Assembly (NCBI GenBank): GCA_050084985.1
Contig: JBITNC010000001.1
Span: 187,302,001 to 187,366,000, forward strand
Length of the DNA stretch: 64,000 bases
Source of the DNA: Nageia nagi
Lineage: Eukaryota; Pinophyta
Reading direction: 5' to 3'
The notes below the pieces were generated by a model. The model made no database searches. It saw only the letters and a program-made list of their open reading frames with translations, and was not told the origin of the DNA. Each line of letters begins with the position of its first letter. Within the stretch, counting starts at the first letter, position 1. The position numbers and the translations under genes are program-made. Shown here piece by piece: positions 21,250 to 33,250 of this stretch.

Positions 21250-23090
21250 AGAAGCTTATGGCACTAGTTGAATAGTGTGAGGATTGGACTTGTACAATAT
21301 TCTTTGATGGCTCCAAATATTTGCAAGGGGTTGGAGAAAGCATTAAGCTAGTATCTCCTAAAGTTGGTATGATTCCTATGGATTACAATTTGAATTTAGA
21401 ATGCACAAACAACATGGTTGAGTATGAAGCTTTAGTATTATGATTGAAAATAACAATCAACCTTGTAATCAATAAGCTAAAAGTCTATGGTGACTCACAA
21501 CTTATCATTAATCAAATCAATGATATTTACAATACCAAAGATGAGAAGTTACAACCTTATAAGAACCTAGTAGATGAAATGATTCAAAAATATTTTACAT
21601 AGATTCAGTTTGAGAATATCTCAAGGAATAATAAACATTTGTTGATGCTATGGCTAATGCTGCTTCACTAATGCCCATGTTAGTTGAAGATGAGGAGACT
21701 ATAATTAAAATTGGGAGCCTTACAAATTATTCCTTTCTAGATTATGATCATTTCCAAATGTTCTATAGGAAGGAACCACTTATATATGCTATCCTCCCAT
21801 TACATGCATAATGTGTTGATATCTACAACTACCTTAGGTAAGAAAAGATTCCATATTCATGGTAGTCCAAGTTCCTCAAAACTAGGTTAAAGTGCATGGC
21901 TACAAGTTATGTCCTTATAGGTGATATTCTTTACAAAAAGGTCATTTGATGGTACTTTTCTTAAATTTCTAAATGAAATAAAAGCAAATAAGGATATGAA
22001 ACAAGTACATGATAGTATAAATAGAGGACACTTTAATGATAAAGCCATATATTATAACCTCATAATACTAGGATATTATTAGCCATATATGGGAAAGGAT
22101 TTCATTTTAAATGTTCAAAAATGTGAAAAATATCAAAATCATTCTAAGTTGAAACAAGCTCCTTCAAGTGAACTAGCCATAATGATATCACCTTGGCCCT
22201 TTTCCATTTGGGACTTGGATTTAATTGGTGCTATCAATCCCAAATATAGTGAGGGACATAAATTCATCCTAGTTTCTATAGAATAATTCACAAATTAGGT
22301 TTAAGTTATACCTTTGAGATCCTCTAAAGGTCCTCAAATTGTGAAATTTTATGATTAAAAATGTCATTACTATATTTGGTATTCCATACCATGTCATTAT
22401 AGATAATGGAAAGAACTTTAGAAGTAATCAAGTTAGGGATTTTTGTAAGGGATTTAAAATCAATAAAAATATTTGCATCAACCTACTATCCACAAGGCAA
22501 TGGAAAAGCTATAGTAAATAATAAGATAATTATTAACATCCTATGAAAGATAGTAAAGAAGAATCATAAATATTGGCATTCTCAACTCATATACTCCTTA
22601 TGGGTATATAAGATAAGCATAAGAACAACTATAGGATGTACTCCATTTTCATTAGTTTATGTAGATGAGGTAGTATTACCATTGGAGGTTGAGATACCAT
22701 TATTTAGGTTTTCCATAGAAGGTATCATTGATTGGTAAGAACAACAAAAAGCAAGACTAAGGTAGATAAAAAGATTAGATGAAAAGAGAATCCATTCCTT
22801 AGAATATCTTAAAGCTTATTAAAAAAGAGAAAATAAATCACATGGCAAAAACATTATGCTAGGTGAATTCCAAGTGAGCAATCTAGTGCTCAAGGAGAAT
22901 CATCATAAGTCACAGGCTAAAAATTAAGATAAAGGTAAATTTGAGACTAATTGGATTGGTTCATACATCATAAATATTAAGTATCCAAACAATGCATATA
23001 AGTTGGAAACAATTGAAGGAAAAGTTGATAAATTTTAAACTAATGCAAATCATCTCAAGCCCTTATATCATAAGAAAAGCTTTTGACACA
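21250..23090 (+). pseudogene. Gypsy-B: 5'-truncated pol (RNase H to integrase)
   Basis: The translation starts abruptly in RNase H (WTCTIFFDGSKYLQGVG, NNMVEYEALVL, YGDSQLIINQI). It continues through the integrase zinc region (INRGHFNDKAIYYNLI, VQKCEKY), the core (SPWPFSIWDLDLIG, HKFILVS, FGIPYHVIIDNGKNF with Asp, ASTYYPQGNGKA) and a C-terminal part ending HLKPLYHKKSF near 23,085. In the family the last core motif carries the catalytic Glu; here it is Lys (NGKA). Stops and frameshifts are frequent. It is related to Gypsy-A in domain set but lies in the opposite orientation. Confidence 0.85.
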
Positions 23091-24513
23091 TATTCTAGAG
23101 GTTATCCTTTAGTTAGTTACTAGTATAGAAACTAATTATCAGGATTCTAGTTTTGTTCCTATTCTATTGAGCTAGCACTTGCACTAGCTTTCTATGTTAA
23201 AATTATCAATCACCCCAATTCTTGTGTTGGCATTCCTACCCTATTTTAGGATCCAATTAAAGTTACAATGTCCAAAAGACACATTTAGGGTAAATAACCA
23301 TTATGGCATTTTCAAAATTTCATTAGACATTTGTTGTTTTAGACCAATGATATTCAGTTCAATCAATCATGTAGATAATATCATGGGTAATTATATGTAT
23401 ATTTTGGTCATGACACATAGGTAAAACCTATCAACATAATCATATTTCAATCTTAAAAAAATGGAAGGGTATGAATCATTATGAGGCCAAGCACTCACAC
23501 TAATATTAGTGCCTGTGCTAGCATTTTTTCACCAAATAACATCATTTATCATAGGTAAATGTAGGTATTATTCTTTACTATCTTACTTTTATATTCAAAA
23601 TATTGACTTATTCACTTCATTCTTAGTTATCAATCTTAGCACATTATGTCCTTGTTGGATGTATGTTAAATAATGATCACTATTTGATCATTTTTGCTAG
23701 GACTAAACCAACCTTCTTCCTTAGGTTATCCTGAATATTGGGACTAAAATAATCTTCAATCTAATGGAAACATTATCATTGGTACTATAATCATAAATTA
23801 TTGGAAAATATTCAAACCAATCAATCTTCGATCATACCTAATAATGGGGCATTTACCTCATGACAATGAGCATATCATATAACATTGCTAGGAAATATTC
23901 AAACCATCCATGTCCCTGAGTCACCTTTGTTGGTTAGGTCTCAACTAACCATAACCTCTTTATTTTATTGATTCATATGTTGCATTTAGGAATGGAGCAT
24001 GTACCTTATGATGATGTTAACATATATGGTTCTAATTACATGTGTTCCATCTAGGAATGGGCCATGTATCCGATGATGATGTGGACACACCTTTATCATG
24101 ATTCTCTTATGTATTATATAAGAATGAAACATTGAATATTTCTATATTTAGTGTTCTCAAGATGATGTATGCATATTATATTTATTCCATATTTGCTTCA
24201 TTATTGCTATACCATTTGATGAAAGACTATGATATTCTCTCTTACTATTCATTGTTGTATCTTTTATGAGTTAACAATCATATATGTGCTTAGAAGTGTT
24301 TGCCTTTCATTTTTAGGTTTCATTCTTTTCTCTCGGTTGATTCTACTACATGCAAGTAATTACATCTTACAACCAAGTCAAAGAGGAGGAAATATACATC
24401 ATTAAATCCTTGATGATCCGAATAGCTAAACTAGGTAAGTATCAAATTTTTCTTCTCTTTACCTTTACTTTGCAAGCATAATTTTATTTCAAGATTTAAT
24501 CTAATTATAATTA
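23091..24513 (+). other. Gypsy-B 3' spacer
   Basis: No domain is recognised. It contains an imperfect tandem duplication of about 66 bp near 23,990-24,130 (AGGAATGGAGCATGTA- and AGGAATGGGCCATGTA- units). It is bounded by the integrase end and the PPT, so it is best read as untranslated element DNA. Confidence 0.5.
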
Positions 24514-24527
24514 CAAATGGGGGCATC
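24514..24527 (+). other. Gypsy-B polypurine tract
   Basis: CAAATGGGGGCATC precedes TGTTGATACC, a typical PPT-LTR junction. Confidence 0.65.
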
Positions 24528-25123
24528 TGTTGATACCTAAAAGTCATCCCTTTCACATGGTCCCTCTTATGTACAACTTAACACACATACTTAATCATAT
24601 TTTACCATATTATCACAAATTTCTTAGGTTGTTTTCTTATGTTTTATGTTAGGTACATCGTGATGGATACTACCTTCATGTAAGGGATCAAATAGTGAAT
24701 CATACTTGATATAAATGTAAGTATATCTAACCTAGGGAAAGCATGTCAAGATCACATCTCAATATTCAATACACTATACTTGGATGTTTCTAAACACTGC
24801 CAATTAAGATTGTTAACTTGTTATCACTCAAGTGAATATCCATCATCCACTTCTACAATCATATACTTAATTTGAATTATCATCATCTCTACTATCATTG
24901 ATCCTTATTTCCAAACCTCATTCTTTAGTATTATTAGCTCTTGTGCTAAGGTCCACACCTGTGTTGAGCTCTCTAAAACTAACACCTATTTTGTTGTTTC
25001 TTCTACATTTGGCCTTTGGATTCACATAAAAAAGTTACCACTCTTTGATAAGTTCATCCATCATATCCTTGACCTTAACATAGGTGAGGACATAGGTATT
25101 TATATTTCACTTTAGTGTGTGTA
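24528..25123 (+). repeat. Start of the Gypsy-B 3' LTR, interrupted by a solo LTR
   Basis: It begins TGTTGATACCTAAAAG after the PPT. The LTR runs into the solo Gypsy-A-type LTR at 25,129 and presumably resumes after 25,810; its distal end was not identified. Confidence 0.5.
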
Positions 25124-25128
25124 GTTAC

Positions 25129-25804
25129 TATAGATCCTAAATAATTCAATGGTGTAATTAATTTAGGGAATTAACATATGCACTATTTGGTCTATTATTT
25201 AGTTGACATAAAGTAAGAATATGATAACATATGATTAATCATACAAGTTCATTTTGTTAACATACATATTCAATCAATCAAGGAAATACAAAGGTAATAT
25301 CATATACATTAGTATGGCACCGATGCCCTAGTAATACTACACCATTGGCATCATGTTAATCATCAAATAATAGATGCAACAAAATACAAAATCATAAATG
25401 AATGAATGATTTATCAATATAATGGACCTATGATAATATTTGAGATAAGATATTTGCTTGTTACAAATAAGAAGACTTTGCAAGTGTTTGATTTATAGAT
25501 GATGTTTGAGTCCTTTGATTTTCTATCCAATCTTAAATTGATAGAAGCCTTAAGTCTTCTATAATCTACCCCTTGTCTAGTCTCCTCTTGATGACAATCC
25601 CATCCTCTTTGGTCTTTGTATGTCTTTAATGCTTTTATATAAGGATGCTTATATTATAGGATTTGACCTCTTGTATAATTAACAAGGGTAAAATATATGG
25701 CCTACACCTATTTTATACATTTTAAATCCCTTTTCAAATAATACATTGTTAAGGGATTAAAATTATTTATATAATACATAAAGGTTCATTTTGAGGCATC
25801 TACA
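25129..25804 (-). mobile_element. Solo LTR of the Gypsy-A family
   Basis: On the minus strand it runs TGTAGATGCC to GGATCTATA and matches the 3' LTR of Gypsy-A at both ends and in length (676 bp). No internal region, PBS or PPT adjoins it. The flanks are gttac (25,124-25,128) and attac (25,805-25,809), four of five identical, consistent with a target-site duplication. Solo LTRs arise by recombination between the two LTRs of one insertion. Confidence 0.75.
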
Positions 25805-25809
25805 ATTAC

Positions 25810-26496
25810 ATTTTACATCTTGGCATCATTTGTAATTTCATTACTTTGCTATTGCATTGTATAATTCCCTTATTCATGTATGTTTATTTGAGCCAATTAG
25901 CTTAGGTTTATGATAAAATTAAATGTATATGTACTTTTAGTTCATTTAGAGATAATCCTAGGTGTACCAAAACACATATTAAAAGGTGCCTTATGGTATG
26001 TTAGCATATGACCTATGATAGGAATTACAATTTTTCTACGATGTTGGCTATATATCATTTGAATATTTTAAGGGTGTATTGTGTTTTATAATTCTATCAT
26101 TATAATGCAAGAAAAAATTGTAAAAACTAGAAAATGATTCCTTGAGATATCTAGAAAGTAATGGTGAAAACTTATTTATACGTTTATTTCCTATTGAGTA
26201 AGGAAGACCCCATGAAGATTTTAAGCTTGTCACTAGATAATTTTTTAAAATAAAATTCCTCAAAATTTGGTAATGTTGTGTATCACTTTAGAGTGATTTT
26301 ATAACCAATATTTTTATGAATTATTCATGAATATAGAAAGCATATTCTTCAAGGTTTATTTGAAGAAAAATAGAAAAAAGTTAAGTGTAGGAATATTTTC
26401 TTATGCTTTATTTTGTCATCTCAATATTTAAGATTTTCTTAGTTTCAATATTGAATTCATAAATACATAATTTAAATAATTATTACATGAAATTAC
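25810..26496. other. Non-genic, AT-rich
   Basis: Nothing recognisable on either strand. It may be the remainder of the Gypsy-B LTR. Confidence 0.5.
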
Positions 26497-27050
26497 TCTT
26501 AATTAAGGAAACTAAAAAGAAAGGCAATCCTCTTCTCTTAGGGACTCAAAATAAAATTCAAGGCATGACATAACTCCATTTAATTAGGGAAACCAAGAAG
26601 GAAAATAATCCTTTTCTATTAAGGAATCAAAATAGAATTCAAGGCACAATGAAGTCTTCTTAATTGGTGAAATCAAGAATGAAGATAATCCTTTTCTCTT
26701 AGGGACTTAAAATATAATTCAAGGCATCATGTAAGTCATTTTTATTGGGACAAGGTAAAGAAGGTAGATAACCTTTTAGTCTTGGGAACTCAAAATAGAA
26801 TTCAAGGTACCATGAAAATTCTATTAATTAGGACAACTAATAAGGAATATATTCCTTTTCTATTGGGGACTTCAAAATTATTCAAAGCACCATGTACGTA
26901 CCCTTATTTAGGGAAACTAAGTAGGAAGATAATCCTTTTCTCTTGGGGACACAAAATAGAAATCAAGACATAATATAATTCCTCTTAATTGGGGAAACCA
27001 AATAGTAAGAAGGTTCTTTGTTCTTGGGGACTCAAAATAAAATTGAATAT
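26497..27050. repeat. Tandem array, seven units of about 79-83 bp
   Basis: Each unit has the order GGAAAC-A (or a variant), AATCCTTTTCTCTT, GGGACTCAAAATA and ATTCAAGGCA. The GGAAAC-like anchors lie near 26,509, 26,588, 26,667, 26,749, 26,832, 26,913 and 26,994. Units are diverged, so the array is old. No coding potential is seen. Confidence 0.85.
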
Positions 27051-27500
27051 AATTAATAATAAGAAAATTTAGGATTATGGTATTTTAGGTTGCAATTAGG
27101 ATCAAAGAAGTTTTATTTTTGAACCCAAAAGTTTTTTCATAAATAAGCATATTATTTTAATTTCATATTTTCTCTCTAGAAAGATGATTTCAATTTTTAT
27201 AATTTTGATTATTATAACAACATAATCATAGAATTCTAGCGTATCATAATGTATAACCATATAGTATGTATGGTATAACAAGAAATGTTATTTCATAATT
27301 TTGTTGTTGATATGTATACCAATCTATCTATATCTTCATCCCTTTAATTTAAAAAGGTCCTTCATTAGTGAAATCAAGCCAAAGATGGGGCATGAGATAT
27401 GGGAAAATGAAAGACTCCAATTTTTCATCATGTAGAATTTAAGAGGGAATTATTTCTTATTTTCCTTTGGATTATGCTTTCAATTTTTCCAAAACCATAT
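27051..27500. other. Non-genic DNA before the Gypsy-D LTR
   Basis: AT-rich with no recognised domain; it ends in a purine-rich stretch that resembles a PPT. Confidence 0.4.
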
Positions 27501-27751
27501 CCAAAGGAGGGTATCTATTAACACCTAAATTTGTTTTTTATTTAATTAAAAATCATATTTTGGGTATCTAATTGATAAAAGTAATTAAATTTTTTATTTA
27601 TTATATTAGAAGTTTATTTATGTAATAAATTGCAATTTCACTCCTTTCTATCCTTTAGGTAATAGGTCCAAATAGCACTAGCCAAGAATGTATCTTGACC
27701 AATGATGTAACCCTCATCTATTTAAGGGAATAAGGATATGATATTGATAAT
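27501..27751 (+). repeat. PPT-like tract and first 236 bp of an LTR
   Basis: CCAAAGGAGGGTATC (27,501-27,515) is followed by TATTAACACCTAAATTTG, an LTR start with TG changed to TA. After 236 bp the same start recurs at 27,752 (TATTAACACATAAATTT) and the two copies stay alignable over about 230 bp (TTTTTTATTTAATT, CATATTTTRGGTATCTAA, CTCCTTTCTAT, CTCATCTATTTAA). So either a truncated 3' LTR abuts a second LTR, or the LTR start was tandemly duplicated. Confidence 0.65.
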
Positions 27752-28478
27752 TATTAACACATAAATTTATTTTTTATTTAATTAAATATCATATTTTAGG
27801 TATCTAAGTACTAAATTAATTTGATTCTTTATTTTACTATGCTTGTAGAATAAAGTACAATTTTACTCCTTTCTATTCCTTTTAATTATAGGTACAAAGA
27901 CCACTAAGCCAAGTGGAGGTATTTTCCAATGTGCAAACCTCTCATCTATTTAAAGAGAAGAAGGATGTGAAATTATTCATATCTAGAACTTAATAGATGT
28001 ATTGATACACTTATTAAAGTTATATTGATCTATATAATTTAATTCCATATATCAAGTCTATATTTGTATCATACTAAGATTATACCATTCCTTAATCCCT
28101 ATTTTGTAGTTAGGTATGATAACCTTTACAAGAAACCTCAATGATGCATGTGAATTCAAAGAATCTAGAGAAAGGGATTCATACATCAATGTACCCCTAT
28201 ACATCAATGTATAATAATACATTGGTGCCTAGTGAGGATGGAGGTTTAGAAATTCTAGGAGCAAGTTGTCCTAATCTTGTGGAGGCTATATTTAGGTTGT
28301 GATCTACATGGAATAGATAAATAATATGTTTGCCATTATTTAAATTAAAATTTGATAGGTTAAGAGCATAAAGGTACTTAAATTTCACTTATGTTAATTT
28401 TTTTATTTACTGTTATTTTATTATTTAATAATAATTGATATTAAAAATTAATTGTTAAATTAAGTTTTAGTATCAACA
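27752..28478 (+). repeat. Gypsy-D 5' LTR (727 bp)
   Basis: It starts TATTAACAC and ends ATCAACA, with a PBS four bases later. An inverted fragment of the same LTR start lies at 30,535-30,756. Confidence 0.65.
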
Positions 28479-28481
28479 AAT

Positions 28482-28495
28482 TGGTGAACTTGACA
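28482..28495 (+). other. Gypsy-D primer binding site candidate
   Basis: TGGTGAACTTGACA sits just after the LTR end and shares TGGTGAAC with the Gypsy-A site. Confidence 0.6.
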
Positions 28496-28959
28496 TATGT
28501 TTTACAAACTGTAGGTTTGTTGATCATTGCATTTGTTATGGATGTTTTTAGTGGAAACCCTAGGTTTAGTTGGATGTTTAGTTGCATTAGTTTTCTACAA
28601 AATTAGAAACTTTTATTTCATAAAAATTGTTAGAAATAAAGGAATTTTATTTTGTGGAAAAATATTTTTCAATAAAACCCTAGATATTGAAAGTCATTTT
28701 GGTGAATTTAGTGAGATGTTGCATTGGAAACTTTTTTCCAAGCCATAAATAATTATAATTAGAAAATATTTATGGTTTTATAAGGTCTAAAATTGTATAT
28801 TTTGGTGAATTTTATGAAAATATTAATTGTACATATTTCCAATGGTTATACCAAAAAACATGGGGTTTTTGGATAGGACTAATATTGTAATACAATTGTT
28901 TCAAAAATAGATCCATATCAAATGCAAGTAATGTTTAAACAATTTCAATATTTTGTCAA

Positions 28960-29600
28960 TCATAACAAAAGTGGGGATTCCCATTCATCGGTAAATTTGG
29001 GAAATGAAGTATAAGACCTCAAAATTCAAATCAAGGGAGATAGGACTCAAGAAATTGTCATGGTTTTTCACCCTCTTTCTACTAAAACCTAAAATACCAT
29101 AACATTCGAGCATAAAAATGAGCTATCTTTTAATATGTATGGTGGTGAAGGAGACCTTTTCAAACATAGTCAATAATTTGATATGATTTATGAAATAAAA
29201 TTTGGAAAAAGTGAGAACTTTATTGCAAAGTATTTTCCAACATGTTTGAAATGTGATGTGTTAAAATGGTACTTCTCTCTTATTCATATACCCATTACTT
29301 CATATGAGCAATTGGTTACTTTATTTCAAAATTAGTTCAAGAATGATATTTCTATACTAGTTATAATTTAATATATGCATCATACTAAATAAAGATCTAA
29401 TGAAAGATTAGAGAATTTTATAGAAAGAATTCAAAAAGTATGGAGTGTTATGGATGAAGGAGTTGAGAAAAGCATAATATTTTTAAATTTGTGAATGACA
29501 TTTCACCTCCTTTGAAATGAGTAGTAATAGATACATGGATTTACCATTTTTTACATGATTTCTAAGTTTTTAGCCAATGAAAAAGTGGTGGGTGAGATTG
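28960..29600 (+). pseudogene. Gypsy-D gag remnant
   Basis: The translation around 29,260-29,480 reads WYFSLIHIPITSYEQLVTLFQN, then ERLENFIERIQKVWSVMDEG, matching the retrotransposon gag pattern (W-SL--I-SW-QL---F---F and a following LRDFI-RF). Several stops are present and no zinc knuckle or pol domain follows; the element is cut off or decayed beyond recognition after about 29,770. Confidence 0.65.
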
Positions 29601-29789
29601 GAGACATAAAATATGAAAATTCAATAAAGGATCATAAGAAGTAATATATAAAAAAAGAAGATAAGCATGTCTATACAATAGATAATGATGATATTCTCTA
29701 CATTGATGTACCATAGTATGTTGATGCACCATAGTGTGCCAACTTATAACAATGCACCAATACACCACACAAGATAAATGAATTAGAAG

Positions 29790-30045
29790 ATTTTATACTT
29801 CATATTTGAACATATGTTGTACTTAGATCATTTCATATTATATGGTACACTTGGATAATTTGATATCATATCATATGGTGTAGTTACATAATTTTTATAT
29901 CATATGATTCATTTATATTATTTCATATCAAATGATATAATTACACTATTTTAGACCATATGGTGTACTTAGATCATGTCATATCACAAGTTTGTGAATT
30001 TAGATAATTTTATATTATATGGTGTACTGGAATCATTTCATATCC
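29790..30045. repeat. Degenerate tandem array, about 35-45-bp units
   Basis: Units alternate ATCATTTCATAT and ATATGGTGTACTTAGATCA-like blocks at least six times, with strong drift. Some neighbouring units are partly palindromic (ATATCATATCATATGG). Confidence 0.6.
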
Positions 30046-30534
30046 ATGGATTGGATCATTATAGAGTTGTGGCTAGGTGTTCCTTCAAGTGTTTTCAATC
30101 TTGGACTAAGAGTAAGGTAAGAGACTTAATGGTGACTTGTTAATTCCACTAGGACATCCTTTAGAAGCTCATGGCCAACACTATGATTGAAATTGGAGGT
30201 GAACCTTAGGTAATTAAAGATGGCATATTCTAGAAGCATTCTTCTATGATAGAAGAATACTTCCAAATTATGCTTATTTAAAAAAAATATTAAGAGGTAG
30301 TTTGAAATCAACTAGTAATACTTTATGAACTATCACTATTAATATCAAGGTGACAATTTTAAATCACCACCTTAGAAACTTAGGTGGTTGTTTACAGGAT
30401 CCTAATTAAGCGATTAATAATCATAGTAGTAGAGAAATAAATTTTAATGATCATATTATAGATGACAAGTGATTAACCACCTATAAATGATTTAGACAAG
30501 GATTTTAAAACATACCTAAAGGATCTTTTAGGTC
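30046..30534. other. Non-genic spacer
   Basis: No recognised features. Confidence 0.4.
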
Positions 30535-30756
30535 TATTGTAACATCCTTCTTCTCATAAATAGATGAAGGTTTCATCATTGGTCAAGACACCTTGGCTTG
30601 TGCTCATTATTATAAATAAAAGGATATAAAAGAGTGGAATTGCACTTTAATATAGAAACATAATTCTAATATAACAAATAAATAATTAAATTATTTTTAT
30701 TGCTTAGATACTTAAAATATGATTTTCATTAAATAAAAATCAAATTTAGATGTTGA
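30535..30756 (-). repeat. Inverted fragment of the Gypsy-D LTR
   Basis: The minus strand begins CAACATCTAAATTTGATTTT and stays alignable with 27,516-27,740 (CATATTTTAAGTATCTAAG, TATATTAGAA, TGACCAATGATG, CATCTATTTATGAGAAG). It lies in opposite orientation to the LTR at 27,752, about 2.3 kb away. Confidence 0.65.
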
Positions 30757-31854
30757 AAAATATAATGGTGTAAAATGAATTGAAGGATATAACCTCGTAT
30801 AAGATATGTTACTATGCAGTAGATATGTGCAAATGAAGGTATTAAGAAATAAGTATTTGAAAATTAAATAATCCATTAAAATGTAATTGTAATTGTACAA
30901 GAAATATCTTAATTGGCTCCTTTAACATTTTAATCCATAAGGATGGTTAATTATTCAAATTTAATAAAAGATATAGTAGTCATGGTAGTAGATGGCATTA
31001 AGTACAATTCTCTAAATATAATTTAATTTACTCTAATATGAATATCTTTTCTATATGGCTTCATACATGGTTATACAATTCTCAAATCATTAAGTAATAT
31101 CTCTTACTATTTTCCCTTATACTAATTAATCTCAATCTTGGGTTGTAATCATCATTATCCTCTTTAAATAGATCCTACAAGTTAATATTTATTTGATTAT
31201 TTGATTTTTAAGTGAGAATTAGCATTATTTCATAACCAATCACATGACTCATGGCCATGTGACCAATCTTTAAAGTTATGTGTTTATCACTATTTATTAT
31301 ATTACATACTCTAAGCTTAGATATAAGTTTTTCACTTCTTCTAATAGGGATAAGGTGGTTGATTATTTATTTTAGCACCAAATGTTTTTGATCATATTAT
31401 TTTTTCAAAATATAAAATAAATAATTCTTAGGGATTTTAAAATTTGGTGTTGTTACATCCCATTTATAACCAAGACCATTTTTTTTGGAATCATCAAGCA
31501 TGTTAAATCATAGCATATATATCCCTATAGTGTTGTTGTAGATAACAAGAAATACATAAAATCCACATTACATGGATTTTAGTTCATACTAAAGCCCTTC
31601 AATAATAGCTAACCCTTTTCCCATAATATGGTGAATGATATAAACTCACCACTCATAAATGAATTCAATATATCCTACTCATACCTACAATCTCATAGGT
31701 CTTCAAAGAATTCATTTATCTCACCCATAGGTCATAAGTGGTTTCTATCTATGAGGAATCACTTTTAGAAAATATTAAATACCACATGCAAAAATATAAG
31801 GGGTTTTTTTAATATCTAACTCAATTAATAATAAATTAGTAAGTATTTTATAAG

Positions 31855-32032
31855 GGGAGGGGGTAGGGGTATTAGAAAAAAGGGGAGGGGTAGGGATATT
31901 TAAAAAGGGGGGATGGGGAGGGGAAATGGATGCATAGTTAAGGGTGGGGGGTTTGGGGGGAGGTAGTAAATGTTAAAAATAGGGGGTTTAATAAATATAT
32001 AGGTGAAGTGGTAAATTTTAAAAATAGGGGTT
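31855..32032 (+). other. G-rich tract in otherwise AT-rich DNA
   Basis: Runs of four or more G recur with short spacers (GGGGAGGGGGTAGGGG, then GGGGAGGGGTAGGG, then GGGGGGATGGGGAGGGG), a pattern compatible with G-quadruplex formation on the + strand. The second duplication copy has a slightly eroded version at 36,384-36,550. Confidence 0.6.
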
Positions 32033-32806
32033 TCTTTAAGAAGCCCATTTTCATACATATTTTTAAGGCTTTCTACTGAGTGATCCCCCTATGTTGATAT
32101 CTTGTTTAACATCCAATAATGCTAAATTTATCATGGTATTAGAAATAAATTCAATTATTCTCCAATTCCCTATTCTCAATTAGAATTCAAAGGTTGGAGA
32201 TTCATAAGATTATTGGATTCTAGAATTTACATTAGAGTCCTTAATAACTCATTCTCTTAACATTTTGGATTAATGTTAGCTAAAACCTTATCCAACTATT
32301 CATATTTTTCATAATCTATATTACAACTTGTATCCCAATTTTATTTTTTTACCTTATGAGAGTGTACTGAACTAATTCTTACCTTAAAGAAAATATCATC
32401 ACTACTTAGTATCCTTGAGATTAGGCAATTACCCTTATTGATTAAATCCTTTATATGAATAAATATCCCTCATAAACATAAGGCTAACCACTTTATTTAA
32501 TGATTGTTATAATCAATAAAATCCATTTCCTATGAGGGGTTAAACCTAGTATATTTATTCTATAATCCCTATATTCCAATGAAAAGTACTCTTTATTGAG
32601 TTTATATTTACTTTTTATATATTAAATAAACTTATCTTATGATTAAAATATCATTTATATAATTACATTCCCCATAAAATCCATTCATATGAATAATCTA
32701 CCTTCTAGTCATAGTCATAATTATTGCTTCTTAACATTATATAATCTATGAATTTATAACCAAATTTATTATATTTTATTCATATATTATTGTTTCATAA
32801 TTTTAA

Positions 32807-33250
32807 TGATATAATAAGCAAACAAAAATATATTTCATTGAGGACCAAAGTACAAATTTATAGAGTTCTATGGAGTGACTAAAATTGAGCTCACATGGAG
32901 TTACAATGCTAAAAAGTAAATGTTAAATATTGTTACAAAAATCCCTATCAAATCATGATAGAAATGAACTAAAGAAGTTACAAACATATTTTTGAGGTTT
33001 CCACTATGAATACTACAAAGTAAAAAAATAAAAATGAGAGTGGAAGTAAGAAAAAATATTAAAAAATCATAATTGCTTGTAACTACCTAGAGAAATGGTA
33101 GGGACAAAAATGTGGTTGCATTTCATACAAAACATGGTAGGGATAAAAAATGGTCTAATTTAGTAGTAGAAACATGTAAGGGATTGTATTTCAAAATAGT
33201 AAGTTAAAAAATTTAAAGTGTCTGAATCTTAGATGGCTCAAAGTCTAATA
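32807..33250 (-). repeat. Copia-2 3' LTR (444 bp)
   Basis: It is alignable along its length with 37,327-37,773 and 40,357-40,803. Shared blocks include TATTTCATTG, ACTAAAATTGA-CTCACATGGAG, GGTAGGGA-AAAA and TCTTAATCTTRRAT. The outer TG/CA is partly eroded. Confidence 0.8.

Noticed and set aside
24528-25804. A single 1.28-kb LTR from TGTTGATACC to GGCATCTACA
   Set aside because: The right 676 bp matches Gypsy-A LTRs in opposite orientation and has its own TSD-like flanks, so two different LTRs are involved.
26497-27050. CRISPR-like array
   Set aside because: Units are about 80 bp and diverge along their whole length; there are no identical short repeats with unique spacers, no cas genes, and the context is plant nuclear DNA.
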